Source of the DNA: Luteibacter jiangsuensis
Lineage (GTDB): Bacteria > Pseudomonadota > Gammaproteobacteria > Xanthomonadales > Rhodanobacteraceae
NCBI RefSeq assembly: GCF_030812295.1
Contig: NZ_JAUSSK010000001.1
Location: forward strand, 992,001-1,056,000
Length of the DNA stretch: 64,000 bases
Reading direction: 5' to 3'
The position numbers and the translations under genes were made by a program. Below are positions 26,213 to 36,366 of this stretch, in pieces. The stretch's first letter is position 1; the number at the start of each line of letters is the position of its first letter. Under the pieces are notes generated by a model. The model worked only from the letters and a program-made list of their open reading frames with translations. It was not told the origin of the DNA and did no database searches.

Positions 26213-27357
26213 GCGTACGCTTCCTTGCTCGACGTACCGGCGGGTGCTGGTCCATGAGGTGGGCTTACGATGTTCCCGTCATGGGTGACCACGGCGCCGG
26301 CGATAAGCTCGTCGGCGAAGTCGAGCTTTACCGCACCGTCCACAAGCACCAGATCCAGGATGGCCGCGAGATTCTTGGCATAAAGTTCGCTGGCATGCTG
26401 TGCGAGTCGGGAAATCAGATCCATCGGCGCGACGATCTTCGCGGGGCCCACCTGGATGGTCTGGCCCGGTACCGTGCCTTCGCAGTTGCCGCCGCTTTCC
26501 GCCGCGAGATCCACGATCACCGATCCCACCTTCATTCGGTCGATTTGCGACCGGTCGATCAATCTCGGCGCTGCCCGCCCGGGGACGTTCGCCGTCGTGA
26601 TGATCAGGTCCGCCTGGGCGATGTGTTCCGTCAAGGCGGCATGGGTCGCGGCCTGTTCTTCGGCGGTCAGTGCCCGCGCATATCCCCCCTCGCCGCGCGC
26701 ATCCACGCCGGTTTCGATGAATCGCGCACCCACCGACTGCGCCTGCTCCTTCGTTTCGGGACGAACGTCGTAACCTTCGGTCACCGCACCAAGGCGACGG
26801 GCCGTGGCGAGGGCCTGCAAGCCCGCCACTCCCAGCCCCATGACCAGGACACGCGCCGCCCGGAGGGATCCGACCGCGGTGGTCATCATGGGCAGGATGC
26901 GCGGCAGTTCCAGCGCCCCCAGCAACGGAGCCAGGTAGCCCACGAGGGTGGCTTGGCTGGATAACGCGTCCATCGCCTGCGCACGGCTGACCCGGGGAAT
27001 CCTTTCGACGGCATAGGCCGTGATCCGTCGCTGGCATAGCTGCTCCAGCAACTCCGGCGTCTGTTCCAGGTAGAGCAGGCCGATCAGCAAGGAACCCGGC
27101 TGCATCGAGGCGACGATCTCCGCGGAGGGCGCATGGACGGCCAGGACCACCTGGGCGTTGGCCAGCAGCTCGGCATCGGACGAAGCGATATCGGCCGCCT
27201 CGTAACTGGTGTCGGAAAACCCGGCTTCGAGCCCCGCACCGGACCGCAGGGACAGACGGGCGCCAAGCTTTGCGATGCGCGCCTGGAGCGAGGGGATCAT
27301 CGCCACCCGTCGCTCACCGGCAAGATGTTCTTTCAGGACAGCGATCTTGATCGCCAT
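26209..27357 (-). CDS. NAD(P) transhydrogenase alpha subunit, soluble NAD-binding part (PntAA/PntA1)
   Basis: The protein has 382 residues from the ATG at 27357, preceded by GAGGAAAC as a ribosome-binding site. It resembles alanine dehydrogenase/PntA domain I: KIAVLKEHLAGERRVAMIPS, the NAD-binding VLVMGLGVAGLQALATARRLGAVTEGYDVRPETKEQ, and the loop LTAEEQAATHAALTEHIAQADLIITTANVPGRAAP. It is first in the transhydrogenase operon, and the dehydrogenase genes downstream may be in the same transcript. Confidence 0.95.
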   Translation of the reverse strand: MAIKIAVLKEHLAGERRVAMIPSLQARIAKLGARLSLRSGAGLEAGFSDTSYEAADIASSDAELLANAQVVLAVHAPSAEIVASMQPGSLLIGLLYLEQTPELLEQLCQRRITAYAVERIPRVSRAQAMDALSSQATLVGYLAPLLGALELPRILPMMTTAVGSLRAARVLVMGLGVAGLQALATARRLGAVTEGYDVRPETKEQAQSVGARFIETGVDARGEGGYARALTAEEQAATHAALTEHIAQADLIITTANVPGRAAPRLIDRSQIDRMKVGSVIVDLAAESGGNCEGTVPGQTIQVGPAKIVAPMDLISRLAQHASELYAKNLAAILDLVLVDGAVKLDFADELIAGAVVTHDGNIVSPPHGPAPAGTSSKEAYA

Positions 27358-27375
27358 TGAGTTTCCTCGAGACAA

Positions 27376-27905
27376 AGCCAGAGTGTTGGCCGTCCCGCGC
27401 GTAGATCACTTGACCTCGGTCAACAGAGAACGAGGTTTCCGGATACCGCGTGCTGGCGACGTGTCGTGGACGCTCCGGACTTCCCCTAATAAATGAAGCG
27501 ACTTCGCATGATCCGAAAACACAGTCGAAGCCAACGCCCGGGGCCATTCCTCATATCATTCAACCGCAGAATACTTCGATAGGCGGAGTGAATGGCCGCA
27601 TTATCATGCGGCGTGAAAACGAGATGAAATTCTCACTAATTTCAGAGACGTAAGCGTTTTTCGGCGCATTATCCGCAATTGCATGCACCTCTTCACATCG
27701 TAAGTATTGACGACTTCTAAACGATAGTTTTATGTTCGGGCTGCCGTTGACGGGCGACCGAGCGGCATTTTCTTGTTTTCCATCGTTTGCAACATTCGGA
27801 AAGATTTTCGAATAGCGCGTGGAAATGCTTTCCGATTGGGATCTTCGGCAACCGCCGATGCGCTACTTGTGGCCCGCTGGGGGCCAACTCTGGGGAGAGC
27901 AGTAA
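27376..27905. other. 530-bp gene-free region upstream of a TonB receptor
   Basis: No gene is supported here, and the sequence is noticeably AT-richer than its neighbours. A GCCGCAT/ATGCGGC hairpin with a TATC loop is at 27595-27612. A promoter-like pair TTGACG (27707-27712) and TATGTT (27731-27736) has an 18-bp spacer and would give a ~160-nt leader to the receptor gene. The left part must hold the pntAA promoter on the other strand, which I cannot pin down. Confidence 0.55.
27707..27736 (+). promoter_or_regulatory. Putative sigma-70 promoter of the TonB receptor gene
   Basis: TTGACG and TATGTT are spaced by 18 bp in an AT-rich stretch about 170 bp before the receptor start codon. This is a fair consensus match without supporting data. 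Confidence 0.45.
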
Positions 27906-30900
27906 ATGAATTCACGTGACTTACGGCAGGCGCAAGTCCTGCGTCGTTCCGCACTGGCTTTGGCCCTTGCGGTTGGCCTCGGCGGCACGGGTGCCGTCCT
28001 CGCCCAGGCCACCACGGGCGCGATCTTCGGTCAGGCCAGTCCCGGCAGCACGATCCAGGTATCCGGTACGACCGGCGTGACCCGCGAGATCACGGTCGGT
28101 ACCGACGGCCGGTACCGTATCGGTAATCTTCCACTCGGCAGCTACACAGTCAACGTCATGCAGAATGGCCAGGTGGTCGATTCCCGCAAGAACGTCGGCC
28201 TGACCGTGGGTGCGGGATCGGAAGTCTCGTTCACCGGCACCACCGCCACCAGCGCTCAGGCGTTGGAATCGGTCACCGTGACAGCGAATGCGCTACCGCC
28301 GATCGACGTGTCGGCGGTGGACTCGCGCACGGTGGTCACCTCCGAGCAACTCGCTCGCCTGCCGCTCGGCCGCAACGCCGAATCCATCGCCCTGCTCGCA
28401 CCGGGCGTGAATCCTGGCGCCGGCTTCTTCGGCCGCACCGTCTCGTTCGGTGGCTCGGGCGTGTCCGAGAACGCCTACTACATCAACGGCTACAACACCG
28501 CCGATCCGCTGCGCAACCTGGGCGGCGTGGGCCTGCCGTATGGCGCCATCGACCAGCAGGAAATCTATACCGGCGGTTACAGCGCGATGTATGGCCGCTC
28601 GGAGGGCGGCGTCATCAGCCAGGTCGGCAAGCGCGGTACGAACGAATGGCACTTCGGCGCGCAGATCCTGTGGGAGCCGAAGTTCGCCCGCTCGCAGCTG
28701 GGCAATCAGTACTTCGCCAACGCGAACCTGCCCGCGGGCTACGCATACTCCGACCCGTCGCTCGCCGGCCAGCTCTACCGTAACCGTTCGGGCGACACCC
28801 AATGGACGCGCACGGTCAGCGCGTACGCCGGCGGCCCGCTGATCAAGGACAAGCTGTACCTGTTCGTCGCCGCGGAGACGGAGAAGACGGAAGGCACCGA
28901 CACCAACCCGTTCACCACATCGCCAAACGCGACCAACCACTACAAGTGGGACTTGCCGAAGTACTACGCGAAACTGGACTGGAACATCAACGACAGCAAC
29001 ATCCTCGAACTGACCGGGATCAACTCGGCCGACGAGCGCAGCGGCAAGTACTCCACGTTCGACTACGACACGCGCGAACACCTCGGATTCCAGGGACGCT
29101 ACCCCGACAGCACGAAGACCTCATCGACCTACGGTATCGCCAAGTACACCAGCTACATCACCGACGACCTGACGTTCTCGGCCACGTACGGCAAGAGCAA
29201 GACCACCGACGTCCGGCGCAATCCGGGCGACCTGGGCCTGCCCTTCATCAGCCGTCCCGACCTCCAGGACCCGGCGATCACCGGCGGACAGTCGTTCACC
29301 AACACCACGGCCACCACGCAGAAGATCGCGCCAGGCGCGAACAGCAAGACCCACGGCCTGCGCGCGGACCTCGAGTGGCAGGTCGGCGATCATCGCGTGA
29401 CCGGCGGTATCGACAACATGAAGTACACCGCGCAGGACGAAGGCGTGACGACCACCGGCCCGGGCTACTTCTGGACCTACGGCCACGTGAACGATCCGAC
29501 CGTTCCCCTCGTCCCTGGCCTGGGCGTCGGTCCGACAGGCGGTGACGGTTACTACACCCGCCGCACGATCTTCATCACGACCACGAGCATGGAAGTCGAT
29601 CAGAAGGCTTACTACCTCGAAGACAAGTGGCAGATCACCGACAAGTTCCTGTTCACCATCGGCGTCCGCAACGACCGGTTCAAGAACTACAACGACCAGG
29701 GCCGCACCTACGTCAACAGCGGTAACCAGTGGGCGCCGCGAATCGGCGCTTCATGGGACGTCTTCGGCGACTCTTCGCTGAAGATCTACGGCAACCTCGG
29801 CCGTTATTACCTCGCGTTACCGAACAGCGTTGCCATTCGCGGCGCGTCGGCCTCGACCTTCACCAACGAGTACTTCACGTATACCGGCGTCGATCCGAAC
29901 GGCGAGCCGACCGGACTGAGTCCGATCGGCCCCGGCCCGGTGTCCTCGAACGGCGAGTATGGCCAGCCCAACGATCCGAAGTCGATCACCGCGACCGACC
30001 TCAAGTCGCAATACCAGGACGAAGCCATCCTAGGCTTCGACAAGACACTGGGCCCCGACTGGGTCACCGGCGCCAAGGTCATGGTCCGCAAGCTGCGTGC
30101 GGCGATCGACGATGTCTGCGACACCGCACGCATCGCCGACAAGCTGGCCGCGACCGGCATCGATCCGGACAGCGTCACCATCCCGGGCTGCGTGATCTTC
30201 AACCCGGGCCGCTCGAACGAGTTCAGCCTGGCCAACGTCGACGGCAGTGGCCGTACCAAGGTGAAGATGTCCAAGGACGACTGGGGCTTCACCACCGGTG
30301 CCAAGCGCAAGTACTACTCACTGGACCTTTACCTGGAGCATCCGTTCGACGGCAAGTGGTTCGGCCGCGCTGTCTACACTTTCTCCAAGAGCTACGGCAA
30401 CACGGAAGGCCAGGTGAAGTCGGATATCGGCCAGAACGACATTTCCAAGACGCAGGACTGGGATGCCGCGGAACTCATGGTGCACAGCAACGGCCTGCTG
30501 GCCAACGATCGCAAGCACCAATTCAAGGCCTACGGTTCCTACCAGATGACCCCGGAATGGATGTTCTCCGGTTCGATGCGCCTCACCTCCGGTGCGCCGA
30601 AGTCCTGCCTGGGCTTCTTCGGCCCGAACGACGACGATCCGATCAGCTATGGCTCGTCGTACCACTCCTGCGCCGGCAAGCTCTATGCACCGGGCGAGCA
30701 ACGCATGCCTTGGTTCAAGCAGCTCGATCTGTCGGTCGAATACCGCCCGGCGTTCGCCGACCACAAGCTGGCTTTCGGCCTGCAGGTCTTCAATGTCACC
30801 AACGAGCGCAAGGCGCTCCTCAATGACTATGTCTACGAGGACGACCGCTTCACCGTGTCGAACACCTACGGTGCGGGGCTGTACTACCAGACGCCTCGTT

Positions 30901-30932
30901 ATGCCCGCCTGACCGCGAGCTACGATTTCTGA
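27906..30932 (+). CDS. TonB-dependent receptor with N-terminal carboxypeptidase-like regulatory domain
   Basis: This 1008-residue outer-membrane receptor has a signal peptide (to about ...GAVLAQA, residue 37). Residues about 38-115 form a CarboxypepD_reg-like beta-sandwich (GSTIQVSGTTGVTREITVGTDGRYRIGNLPLGSYTVNV). A plug domain follows (LGRNAESIALLAPGVNPG, SFGGSGVSENAYYINGYN), then the beta barrel ending in a C-terminal Phe (YARLTASYDF). The start follows a GGGGAGAG ribosome-binding site. Oar-like receptors of this layout are abundant in Xanthomonadales and import large substrates; the following secreted hydrolase hints at peptide uptake. Confidence 0.93.
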   Translation: MNSRDLRQAQVLRRSALALALAVGLGGTGAVLAQATTGAIFGQASPGSTIQVSGTTGVTREITVGTDGRYRIGNLPLGSYTVNVMQNGQVVDSRKNVGLTVGAGSEVSFTGTTATSAQALESVTVTANALPPIDVSAVDSRTVVTSEQLARLPLGRNAESIALLAPGVNPGAGFFGRTVSFGGSGVSENAYYINGYNTADPLRNLGGVGLPYGAIDQQEIYTGGYSAMYGRSEGGVISQVGKRGTNEWHFGAQILWEPKFARSQLGNQYFANANLPAGYAYSDPSLAGQLYRNRSGDTQWTRTVSAYAGGPLIKDKLYLFVAAETEKTEGTDTNPFTTSPNATNHYKWDLPKYYAKLDWNINDSNILELTGINSADERSGKYSTFDYDTREHLGFQGRYPDSTKTSSTYGIAKYTSYITDDLTFSATYGKSKTTDVRRNPGDLGLPFISRPDLQDPAITGGQSFTNTTATTQKIAPGANSKTHGLRADLEWQVGDHRVTGGIDNMKYTAQDEGVTTTGPGYFWTYGHVNDPTVPLVPGLGVGPTGGDGYYTRRTIFITTTSMEVDQKAYYLEDKWQITDKFLFTIGVRNDRFKNYNDQGRTYVNSGNQWAPRIGASWDVFGDSSLKIYGNLGRYYLALPNSVAIRGASASTFTNEYFTYTGVDPNGEPTGLSPIGPGPVSSNGEYGQPNDPKSITATDLKSQYQDEAILGFDKTLGPDWVTGAKVMVRKLRAAIDDVCDTARIADKLAATGIDPDSVTIPGCVIFNPGRSNEFSLANVDGSGRTKVKMSKDDWGFTTGAKRKYYSLDLYLEHPFDGKWFGRAVYTFSKSYGNTEGQVKSDIGQNDISKTQDWDAAELMVHSNGLLANDRKHQFKAYGSYQMTPEWMFSGSMRLTSGAPKSCLGFFGPNDDDPISYGSSYHSCAGKLYAPGEQRMPWFKQLDLSVEYRPAFADHKLAFGLQVFNVTNERKALLNDYVYEDDRFTVSNTYGAGLYYQTPRYARLTASYDF

Positions 30933-31000
30933 GCTGGAGAATCATCGCGGCATCACAACAATAACCGGGCCAGGGAGGGCCCCTCATTGCAAACTCCCCT

Positions 31001-31031
31001 CGCCGCCGTGCACAACGGTGGCGTTTTTTTT
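31001..31031 (+). terminator. Terminator after the TonB receptor gene
   Basis: CGCCGCCGT (31001-31009) pairs with ACGGTGGCG (31015-31023) around a five-base loop, followed by eight T. It ends 13 bp before the next start codon, so read-through may be limited and the hydrolase may rely on escape or its own promoter. Confidence 0.8.
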
Positions 31032-31044
31032 AAAGGATCCAGAT

Positions 31045-32583
31045 ATGCGTTCGTTCGGCAAAGCGTACGGCCCCCGTTTCGCCGTGACGCTCTTCCTCTT
31101 TCTGCCCCTGTGCGCATCCGCGCAACACAAGGCGGGCGACATCGTCGTCGAAAGGCACACGGCACATGATGACAAGGGTCAGCCCGTGGAATACGAAATC
31201 GGCACGCTTTACGTACCGGAGAACAGGCACAAGCCGGACAGCCGGCTCATCGGCGTCGGCTTCGCCCGAATCAAGGGACCGAGGTCGACGCGTTCCGGCA
31301 CGCCTCCGGTCTTCTGGCTCCCCGGCGGACCGGGGCTGACCGTGCTCGGCGCCTTTACCGATACAGACGCATCGTCGAAAGCACGGCTGCGCTCATGGCT
31401 CACCTTCGGCCAGGTCGGTGACCTCGTCGTCATCGAGCAGCGTGGCTACACCATCCGCGGCGAGATGCTGACCATTCCCTCGAAGCCCCTGCCCGACGAT
31501 CACCCTGGTTCCGTGCGCGACGACGTGGCCGTCATGCGGGCGGATGCCAAGGCCGCCATCGCGGCCTACCCCGGTAAGGATCTCTCCGGCTACGACATCG
31601 GCGAGTTCGCGGGCGATATCGACGACCTCCGCGGCGCGCTCGGTTATGAAAAGATCAGCCTCTTCGGCGGCAGCTTCGGCTCGCAATGGGCATTGGCGGT
31701 CATGCGGCTGCACCCGGGCATCGTCAGCCGCGCCGTGATCTCCAGCGTGGAGCCACTGGACAACGGCTACGACATGCCTTCGCACGTGTACGCCGCGCTG
31801 CAACGCATCGCCTACGATGCCGACCGTGCACCGTCGCTGGCGCCCTATCTACCGCAGGGTGGGCTCATGGCGGCCGTGAAGGCGCTCCACGAGCGCTTCG
31901 CCGGCAGCCCCGTCACCGTCACGTTCAAGGAAGACAACGGAACGTCACGGCGCATCGTGCTCGGTGCGCAGGATCTCCAGCAGGCCCTCCTGTCGCACAC
32001 ACAGGAAAGCGCGGAATGGCCGGCCTTCATCCTCTCGCTCTACCACCGGCACTACGAGGCCTGGGCCCGCGAGGTCGCCAGCGACCGCAAGCCAGGGCCG
32101 AGGACCCTGATAGGTCCGCTGGCGGATAGCAGTCTGGGGGTCAGCGCGGAACGCGAACACCTCCTGCGCACCGACCCCGCGCTGGACATGCTGGGAGCTT
32201 GGAACTTCGAAGGAAATATCGCTTCGGCCGCCGACTGGCCAACGGTGGACATGGGCGACAAGGTACGCAAGCCCGTCGTGTCCGACATACCCGTAGTCTT
32301 CATCCACGGCGACTGGGACACCTCGACGCCTGTCGAGAACACCCTGGGCCTGCTTCCCTATTTCCCGAAGGGTCATGCCATCCTGGTTCATCGCGGCTCG
32401 CACGACGGCGCGTTCTATCAGCTGCGGAACGAACCAACGGCCAAGCAAGCCGTGTATGGGTTCCTCGCCACCGGGGAAACATCGGGACTGCCCGTCGAGG
32501 TCACCCTTCCGGTTCCGGACTTCGAGGTACCTTCCTTCGTTCCGCCGACATCGACCTCGGCGCCGCCTGCCCGGTCTTCCTGA
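31045..32583 (+). CDS. Exported alpha/beta hydrolase (S33 peptidase-like)
   Basis: The protein has 512 residues from the ATG at 31045, preceded by AAAGGA. A signal peptide ends near CASAQ. The alpha/beta-hydrolase parts include the oxyanion segment VFWLPGGPGLTVLG, the nucleophile elbow LFGGSFGSQWAL, and a C-terminal lobe with VVFIHGDWDTSTPVENTLGLL (acid) and LVHRGSHDGAF (His). The layout resembles secreted tripeptidyl/prolyl aminopeptidases with a TAP-like C-terminus. Its position after a large TonB receptor suggests joint use in peptide or ester degradation. Confidence 0.85.
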   Translation: MRSFGKAYGPRFAVTLFLFLPLCASAQHKAGDIVVERHTAHDDKGQPVEYEIGTLYVPENRHKPDSRLIGVGFARIKGPRSTRSGTPPVFWLPGGPGLTVLGAFTDTDASSKARLRSWLTFGQVGDLVVIEQRGYTIRGEMLTIPSKPLPDDHPGSVRDDVAVMRADAKAAIAAYPGKDLSGYDIGEFAGDIDDLRGALGYEKISLFGGSFGSQWALAVMRLHPGIVSRAVISSVEPLDNGYDMPSHVYAALQRIAYDADRAPSLAPYLPQGGLMAAVKALHERFAGSPVTVTFKEDNGTSRRIVLGAQDLQQALLSHTQESAEWPAFILSLYHRHYEAWAREVASDRKPGPRTLIGPLADSSLGVSAEREHLLRTDPALDMLGAWNFEGNIASAADWPTVDMGDKVRKPVVSDIPVVFIHGDWDTSTPVENTLGLLPYFPKGHAILVHRGSHDGAFYQLRNEPTAKQAVYGFLATGETSGLPVEVTLPVPDFEVPSFVPPTSTSAPPARSS

Positions 32584-32615
32584 ACGCGGCCTCCGGCTTC
32601 AGCGGCCCGGCCCGA

Positions 32616-34211
32616 TCAAGTCGGGCTCTGCCGGTCGTTCTCGGCTTCGATCTGCTGCAGGTCGAGGTCGCGCTCCATGTAGTGCAGCAACTCGTCGTGG
32701 ATCTGTCCGGAACGATGCAGGCGCAGCAGCTCGCTGCGACCCGCGGCGATGGCCGCGAGCACCACGTCGTAATGCGCCGCGCGGCCCCCTTCGTTCGCAT
32801 GCGGGGCCTTGCTGTAGCGTTCGGCGACCGTCACGCGATAGGTGTATTGCTCCAGCAGGCGGGGATGGATCAAACGCCCTTCGTCATCGTAGGCACGCGC
32901 TTTTACGGCAGCGAGCTGGGCGTTATCGATGAACACGGAAGCCTGCGCTTCCGTCAGGTGCGTGCGTTCCGCCCCCTCGCCGGCATCCAGCCGAAGCCAA
33001 CGGATGACCGGGGCGATCGTCCCGCCCTGCACCACCACCGTGACCAGGATCACGGCGAAGGCCGCCGCGATGGTCAGGTCGCGGCCAGGCATGGCCTCAG
33101 GCAGCGACAAGGCGATCGCCAGCGTCACCACGCCCCGCATGCCCGCCCAGCTGAGCAGGAACGAGGCCTTCGCCGAGGCCGGCACGGGTTTGCGCCCCAC
33201 CATGCGCGCCAGCGGCACGCGCAAGTACTCGGTAACGTAGATCCAGAGAAAGCGCGACAGGATGACGGCGGCGAGCACGGCGAGAATGGGCATTCCCAAC
33301 GTCGACAACGCCTCGCCGACACCCCCCATGCGCTCGACGACACCGCGCAGCGAGAAACCGATCAGGATGAAGACCAGCGCCTCGAGCAGGAAGATCATCA
33401 CTTCCCAGAAAGCGAAGCTGTTGACCCGCACGCGCGCCGAGAAGACATCGTGCTGGTACCACCCGAAAATGATGCCGCAGCTGACCACCGACATCACGCC
33501 GGACACATGCAAGGATTCGCCACCGATGTACGCGGCCCAGGGCGAAAGACAGGCAGCCGTGATGGCGAGGAAGAGGTGGTCGATCCGGCGCAGCACGAAG
33601 ATCAGGGCGAAGCCCAGCACCACACCCACGACGATGCCACCCAGCGCCAGGGCGGCGAAACTGAGCACCGCTTCATGCGTGCTGAAAGCCCCGGTGAGCG
33701 CGGCCGCCGTCGCGAAGCGGAACAGCACCAGGCCCGTCGCATCGTTGAGCAGGCTCTCCCCTTCGAGAAGAACCATCAGCCTGCGCGGCAGGCGTACCTT
33801 GCCCAGCACCGCCTTCGCCGCCACGGCGTCGGGCGGCGACACGACGGCACCGAGCGCGAAGCATGCCGCCCACGGCAAGGAAGGCAGCACCCAGTGAACG
33901 GTGACTCCCACCGCGAACGTGGTGAACACCACGGCGCCAATCGCCAGCCAGAGGATGCCGCCGAGGTATTTGCGGAACTCCGACCACACCGTATAGAAGG
34001 CGCCATCCATGAGTAGCGGGGGCAGGAAGATCGTCAGCACCAGCTCCGGATCGAAGCTCACCTCCGGGATACCAGGCAGGAAGGCGATGCCGATACCGCC
34101 GGCCAGCAAAGCCGCCGCGGAAGGCAGGCGCAGGCGGCGCGCGATCAACTCCAGCACGAGGATCGCGACAAGAAGGATCAGTATGAACTTGAATGTTTCG
34201 GTCGAGGCCAT
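32616..34211 (-). CDS. Na+/H+ antiporter (CPA1/NhaP type)
   Basis: This inner-membrane protein of about 531 residues has roughly 12 membrane spans followed by a ~120-residue cytoplasmic tail. CPA1 motifs include FLPPLLMDGAFYTVW, ALGAVVSPPDAVAAKAVL (the Asp pair region), LEGESLLNDATGLVLFRFA and LLSWAGMRGVVTLAIALSLP. It exchanges Na+ or K+ for protons. The ATG at 34211 is used; an ATG five codons upstream (34226) is also possible because GGAGGG lies only 3 bp before 34211. It converges with the hydrolase gene. Confidence 0.9.
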   Translation of the reverse strand: MASTETFKFILILLVAILVLELIARRLRLPSAAALLAGGIGIAFLPGIPEVSFDPELVLTIFLPPLLMDGAFYTVWSEFRKYLGGILWLAIGAVVFTTFAVGVTVHWVLPSLPWAACFALGAVVSPPDAVAAKAVLGKVRLPRRLMVLLEGESLLNDATGLVLFRFATAAALTGAFSTHEAVLSFAALALGGIVVGVVLGFALIFVLRRIDHLFLAITAACLSPWAAYIGGESLHVSGVMSVVSCGIIFGWYQHDVFSARVRVNSFAFWEVMIFLLEALVFILIGFSLRGVVERMGGVGEALSTLGMPILAVLAAVILSRFLWIYVTEYLRVPLARMVGRKPVPASAKASFLLSWAGMRGVVTLAIALSLPEAMPGRDLTIAAAFAVILVTVVVQGGTIAPVIRWLRLDAGEGAERTHLTEAQASVFIDNAQLAAVKARAYDDEGRLIHPRLLEQYTYRVTVAERYSKAPHANEGGRAAHYDVVLAAIAAGRSELLRLHRSGQIHDELLHYMERDLDLQQIEAENDRQSPT

Positions 34212-34365
34212 GCGCCCTCCAGGCATATCGGAGGCATCTTATCCGTATCGCGTGGCCCGCCGATTGGACCGGTTGTACGCCTACCCCTGCCGGAAGTCAT
34301 GCATTTACCTGCCGGGGACATTTTGCCAGACTCGATGAACCGTCCCTGAAAAACAGGCCCGCCTG

Positions 34366-36360
34366 ATGCGACCGATGCGCCCTGCCCTCTACCATGCCAG
34401 GACCGCGTTGTCGGTCGGCGTGGCTTCCGTTTGCCTCGCCCTCGTGGCGGGCCCCGTCGCCGCACAGCAGACCGTGCTGACGCCCGAGCAGAAGGCGACC
34501 ATCGCCAAGCGCAACGACATCGAGCGGCAACTCGAGGCCATCGCGGTGGTCGACCGCAAGGTGATGGTGAAGATGCGCGATGGCAAGCGCATGGCCGCCG
34601 ACGTGTACCGCCCGAAGAATGCCTCGGGCAAGGTGCCGACCATCTTCGTGCGCACGCCGTACAACTTCAATTTCTGGGACGTGAAGCTCGGTGCGCCACG
34701 TGACATGAGCCGCCAGCTCGCGGCGGTGAAGCACGGCTACGCCTATGTCGACATGAACGAGCGTGGCCATTACTTCTCCGAAGGCAACTACGAGATCCTC
34801 GGCGCGCCGCTCAGCGATGGCGTCGATGCCATTCGCTGGATGACCTCGCAGCCCTGGTCGAACGGCAAGGTGGGCACCACCGGATGCTCGTCAACCGCCG
34901 AGTGGCAAATGGCCGTCGTCGCGCAGAACGAGCCGGGCCTCGCCACGTTCAACGTGCAGGGCTTCGGCGCCGGCGTGGGCCGCGTCGGCCCCTACTACGA
35001 GCAGGGCAACTGGTATCGCGGCGGCGCCGTGCAGATGCTCTTCATCGACTGGCTCTACAAGGAACAGAACCAGGTGCGCCCCACGTTCCCGGCGAACCTG
35101 TCGCAGGCCGACCTCATCCGCGCCTCGAAGATGTTCGACCTCGATTCGCAGCCGCCGGAACCCGACTGGGACAAGGCCTTCTGGGTGCTCCCCGAGAAGG
35201 ACATCATGAAGTCCGTCGACGGCCCCAAGGGCATCTTCGCCGATGCGATGGACGTGCCGACGGGCGGCAACATGATCGCGCGCACGCCCAACAGCCCCGC
35301 CTGGTACAAGGGCGGCCTGTGGCACGACGACATGAAGATCGACAAACCCGGCCTGTGGTTCATGAGCTGGTTCGACGTGTCGGTTTCGCCCAACCTCGCG
35401 GCCTACAACCACGTGCGCGCCACGGCGTCCAAGGACGTCGCGGACCAGCAGTACGCGATCATCGCGCCGGTGCTGCATTGCGCCTATACGCGCGCGACCG
35501 AGCACACCGTCATCGGTGACCTCGACGTGGGTGACGCACGCTTCGACTATGAAGCCCTGGTCTTCGGCTGGTTCGACAAGTTCCTCAAGGGCGTGGATAG
35601 CCCCGTCGTCGACAAGCAGCCCAAGGTCATGTACTACGTGATGGGCGAGAACAAGTGGCGCAACTCGTCGACGTGGCCTCCCGCCGGCGCCGCCACGCGC
35701 GAGCTCTTCCTCACCAGCGGCGGCAAAGCCAACACACTGTACGGCGACGGCAAGCTGGTCGGCACGACGGATGGCACGGACCATCCCGACCACTTCCTCT
35801 ACGATCCGGCCAATCCGGTCACCACGCTCGGTGGCGGCGGGTGCTGCCAGGGCACGGCGGTGAAATTCGGCTCGTTCGACCAGAACCCGCAGCTCACCCG
35901 CAACGATATCCTCGTCTACGATTCGGAGCCCTTCAAGGAAGGCACCGAAGTGAGCGGGCCGATCACGGTCACGCTGTACGTATCGTCGGACGCCAAGGAC
36001 ACCGATTTCACCTTCAAGGTGATGGACGTCTATCCGGACGGCCGCGCTTTCAACCTCACCGAAAATATCCAGCGCATGCGTTACCGCGAGGGATACGACA
36101 AGCCGCCGGTGTGGATGAAGGACGGCGAGGTCTACAAGGTGACCTTCCAGCCGATCGACACGAGCAACTTCTTCTTCGCCGGCCACAAGCTCCGGATAGC
36201 GGTATCGAGCAGCAACTTCCCACGCTTCGACCGCAACCTCAACACAGGGGGCAACAACTACGACGAGGCCAAGGGCGTGATCGCGCACAATGCCGTGCAC
36301 CACGACGCTGCCCACCCGTCGAAGATCACCTTCACGGTGGTGCCGCGAAGCAACCCGTAA
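34366..36360 (+). CDS. CocE/NonD-family exported hydrolase (S15-like)
   Basis: This 664-residue protein has a signal peptide ending near PVAAQQ. The alpha/beta-hydrolase domain includes [46 protein letters not shown] and [29 protein letters not shown], where the nucleophile elbow of cocaine esterase/glutaryl acylase normally reads GxSYxG. A C-terminal jelly-roll ([37 protein letters not shown]) completes the family layout. It probably hydrolyses acyl esters, amides or X-Pro peptides in the periplasm. Confidence 0.9.
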   Translation: MRPMRPALYHARTALSVGVASVCLALVAGPVAAQQTVLTPEQKATIAKRNDIERQLEAIAVVDRKVMVKMRDGKRMAADVYRPKNASGKVPTIFVRTPYNFNFWDVKLGAPRDMSRQLAAVKHGYAYVDMNERGHYFSEGNYEILGAPLSDGVDAIRWMTSQPWSNGKVGTTGCSSTAEWQMAVVAQNEPGLATFNVQGFGAGVGRVGPYYEQGNWYRGGAVQMLFIDWLYKEQNQVRPTFPANLSQADLIRASKMFDLDSQPPEPDWDKAFWVLPEKDIMKSVDGPKGIFADAMDVPTGGNMIARTPNSPAWYKGGLWHDDMKIDKPGLWFMSWFDVSVSPNLAAYNHVRATASKDVADQQYAIIAPVLHCAYTRATEHTVIGDLDVGDARFDYEALVFGWFDKFLKGVDSPVVDKQPKVMYYVMGENKWRNSSTWPPAGAATRELFLTSGGKANTLYGDGKLVGTTDGTDHPDHFLYDPANPVTTLGGGGCCQGTAVKFGSFDQNPQLTRNDILVYDSEPFKEGTEVSGPITVTLYVSSDAKDTDFTFKVMDVYPDGRAFNLTENIQRMRYREGYDKPPVWMKDGEVYKVTFQPIDTSNFFFAGHKLRIAVSSSNFPRFDRNLNTGGNNYDEAKGVIAHNAVHHDAAHPSKITFTVVPRSNP

Positions 36361-36366
36361 CCCGGA

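Noticed and set aside
34891-36315. 474-codon minus-strand frame opposite the CocE-type hydrolase
   Set aside because: Low-complexity Val/His/Arg-rich shadow of a clear gene on the other strand.
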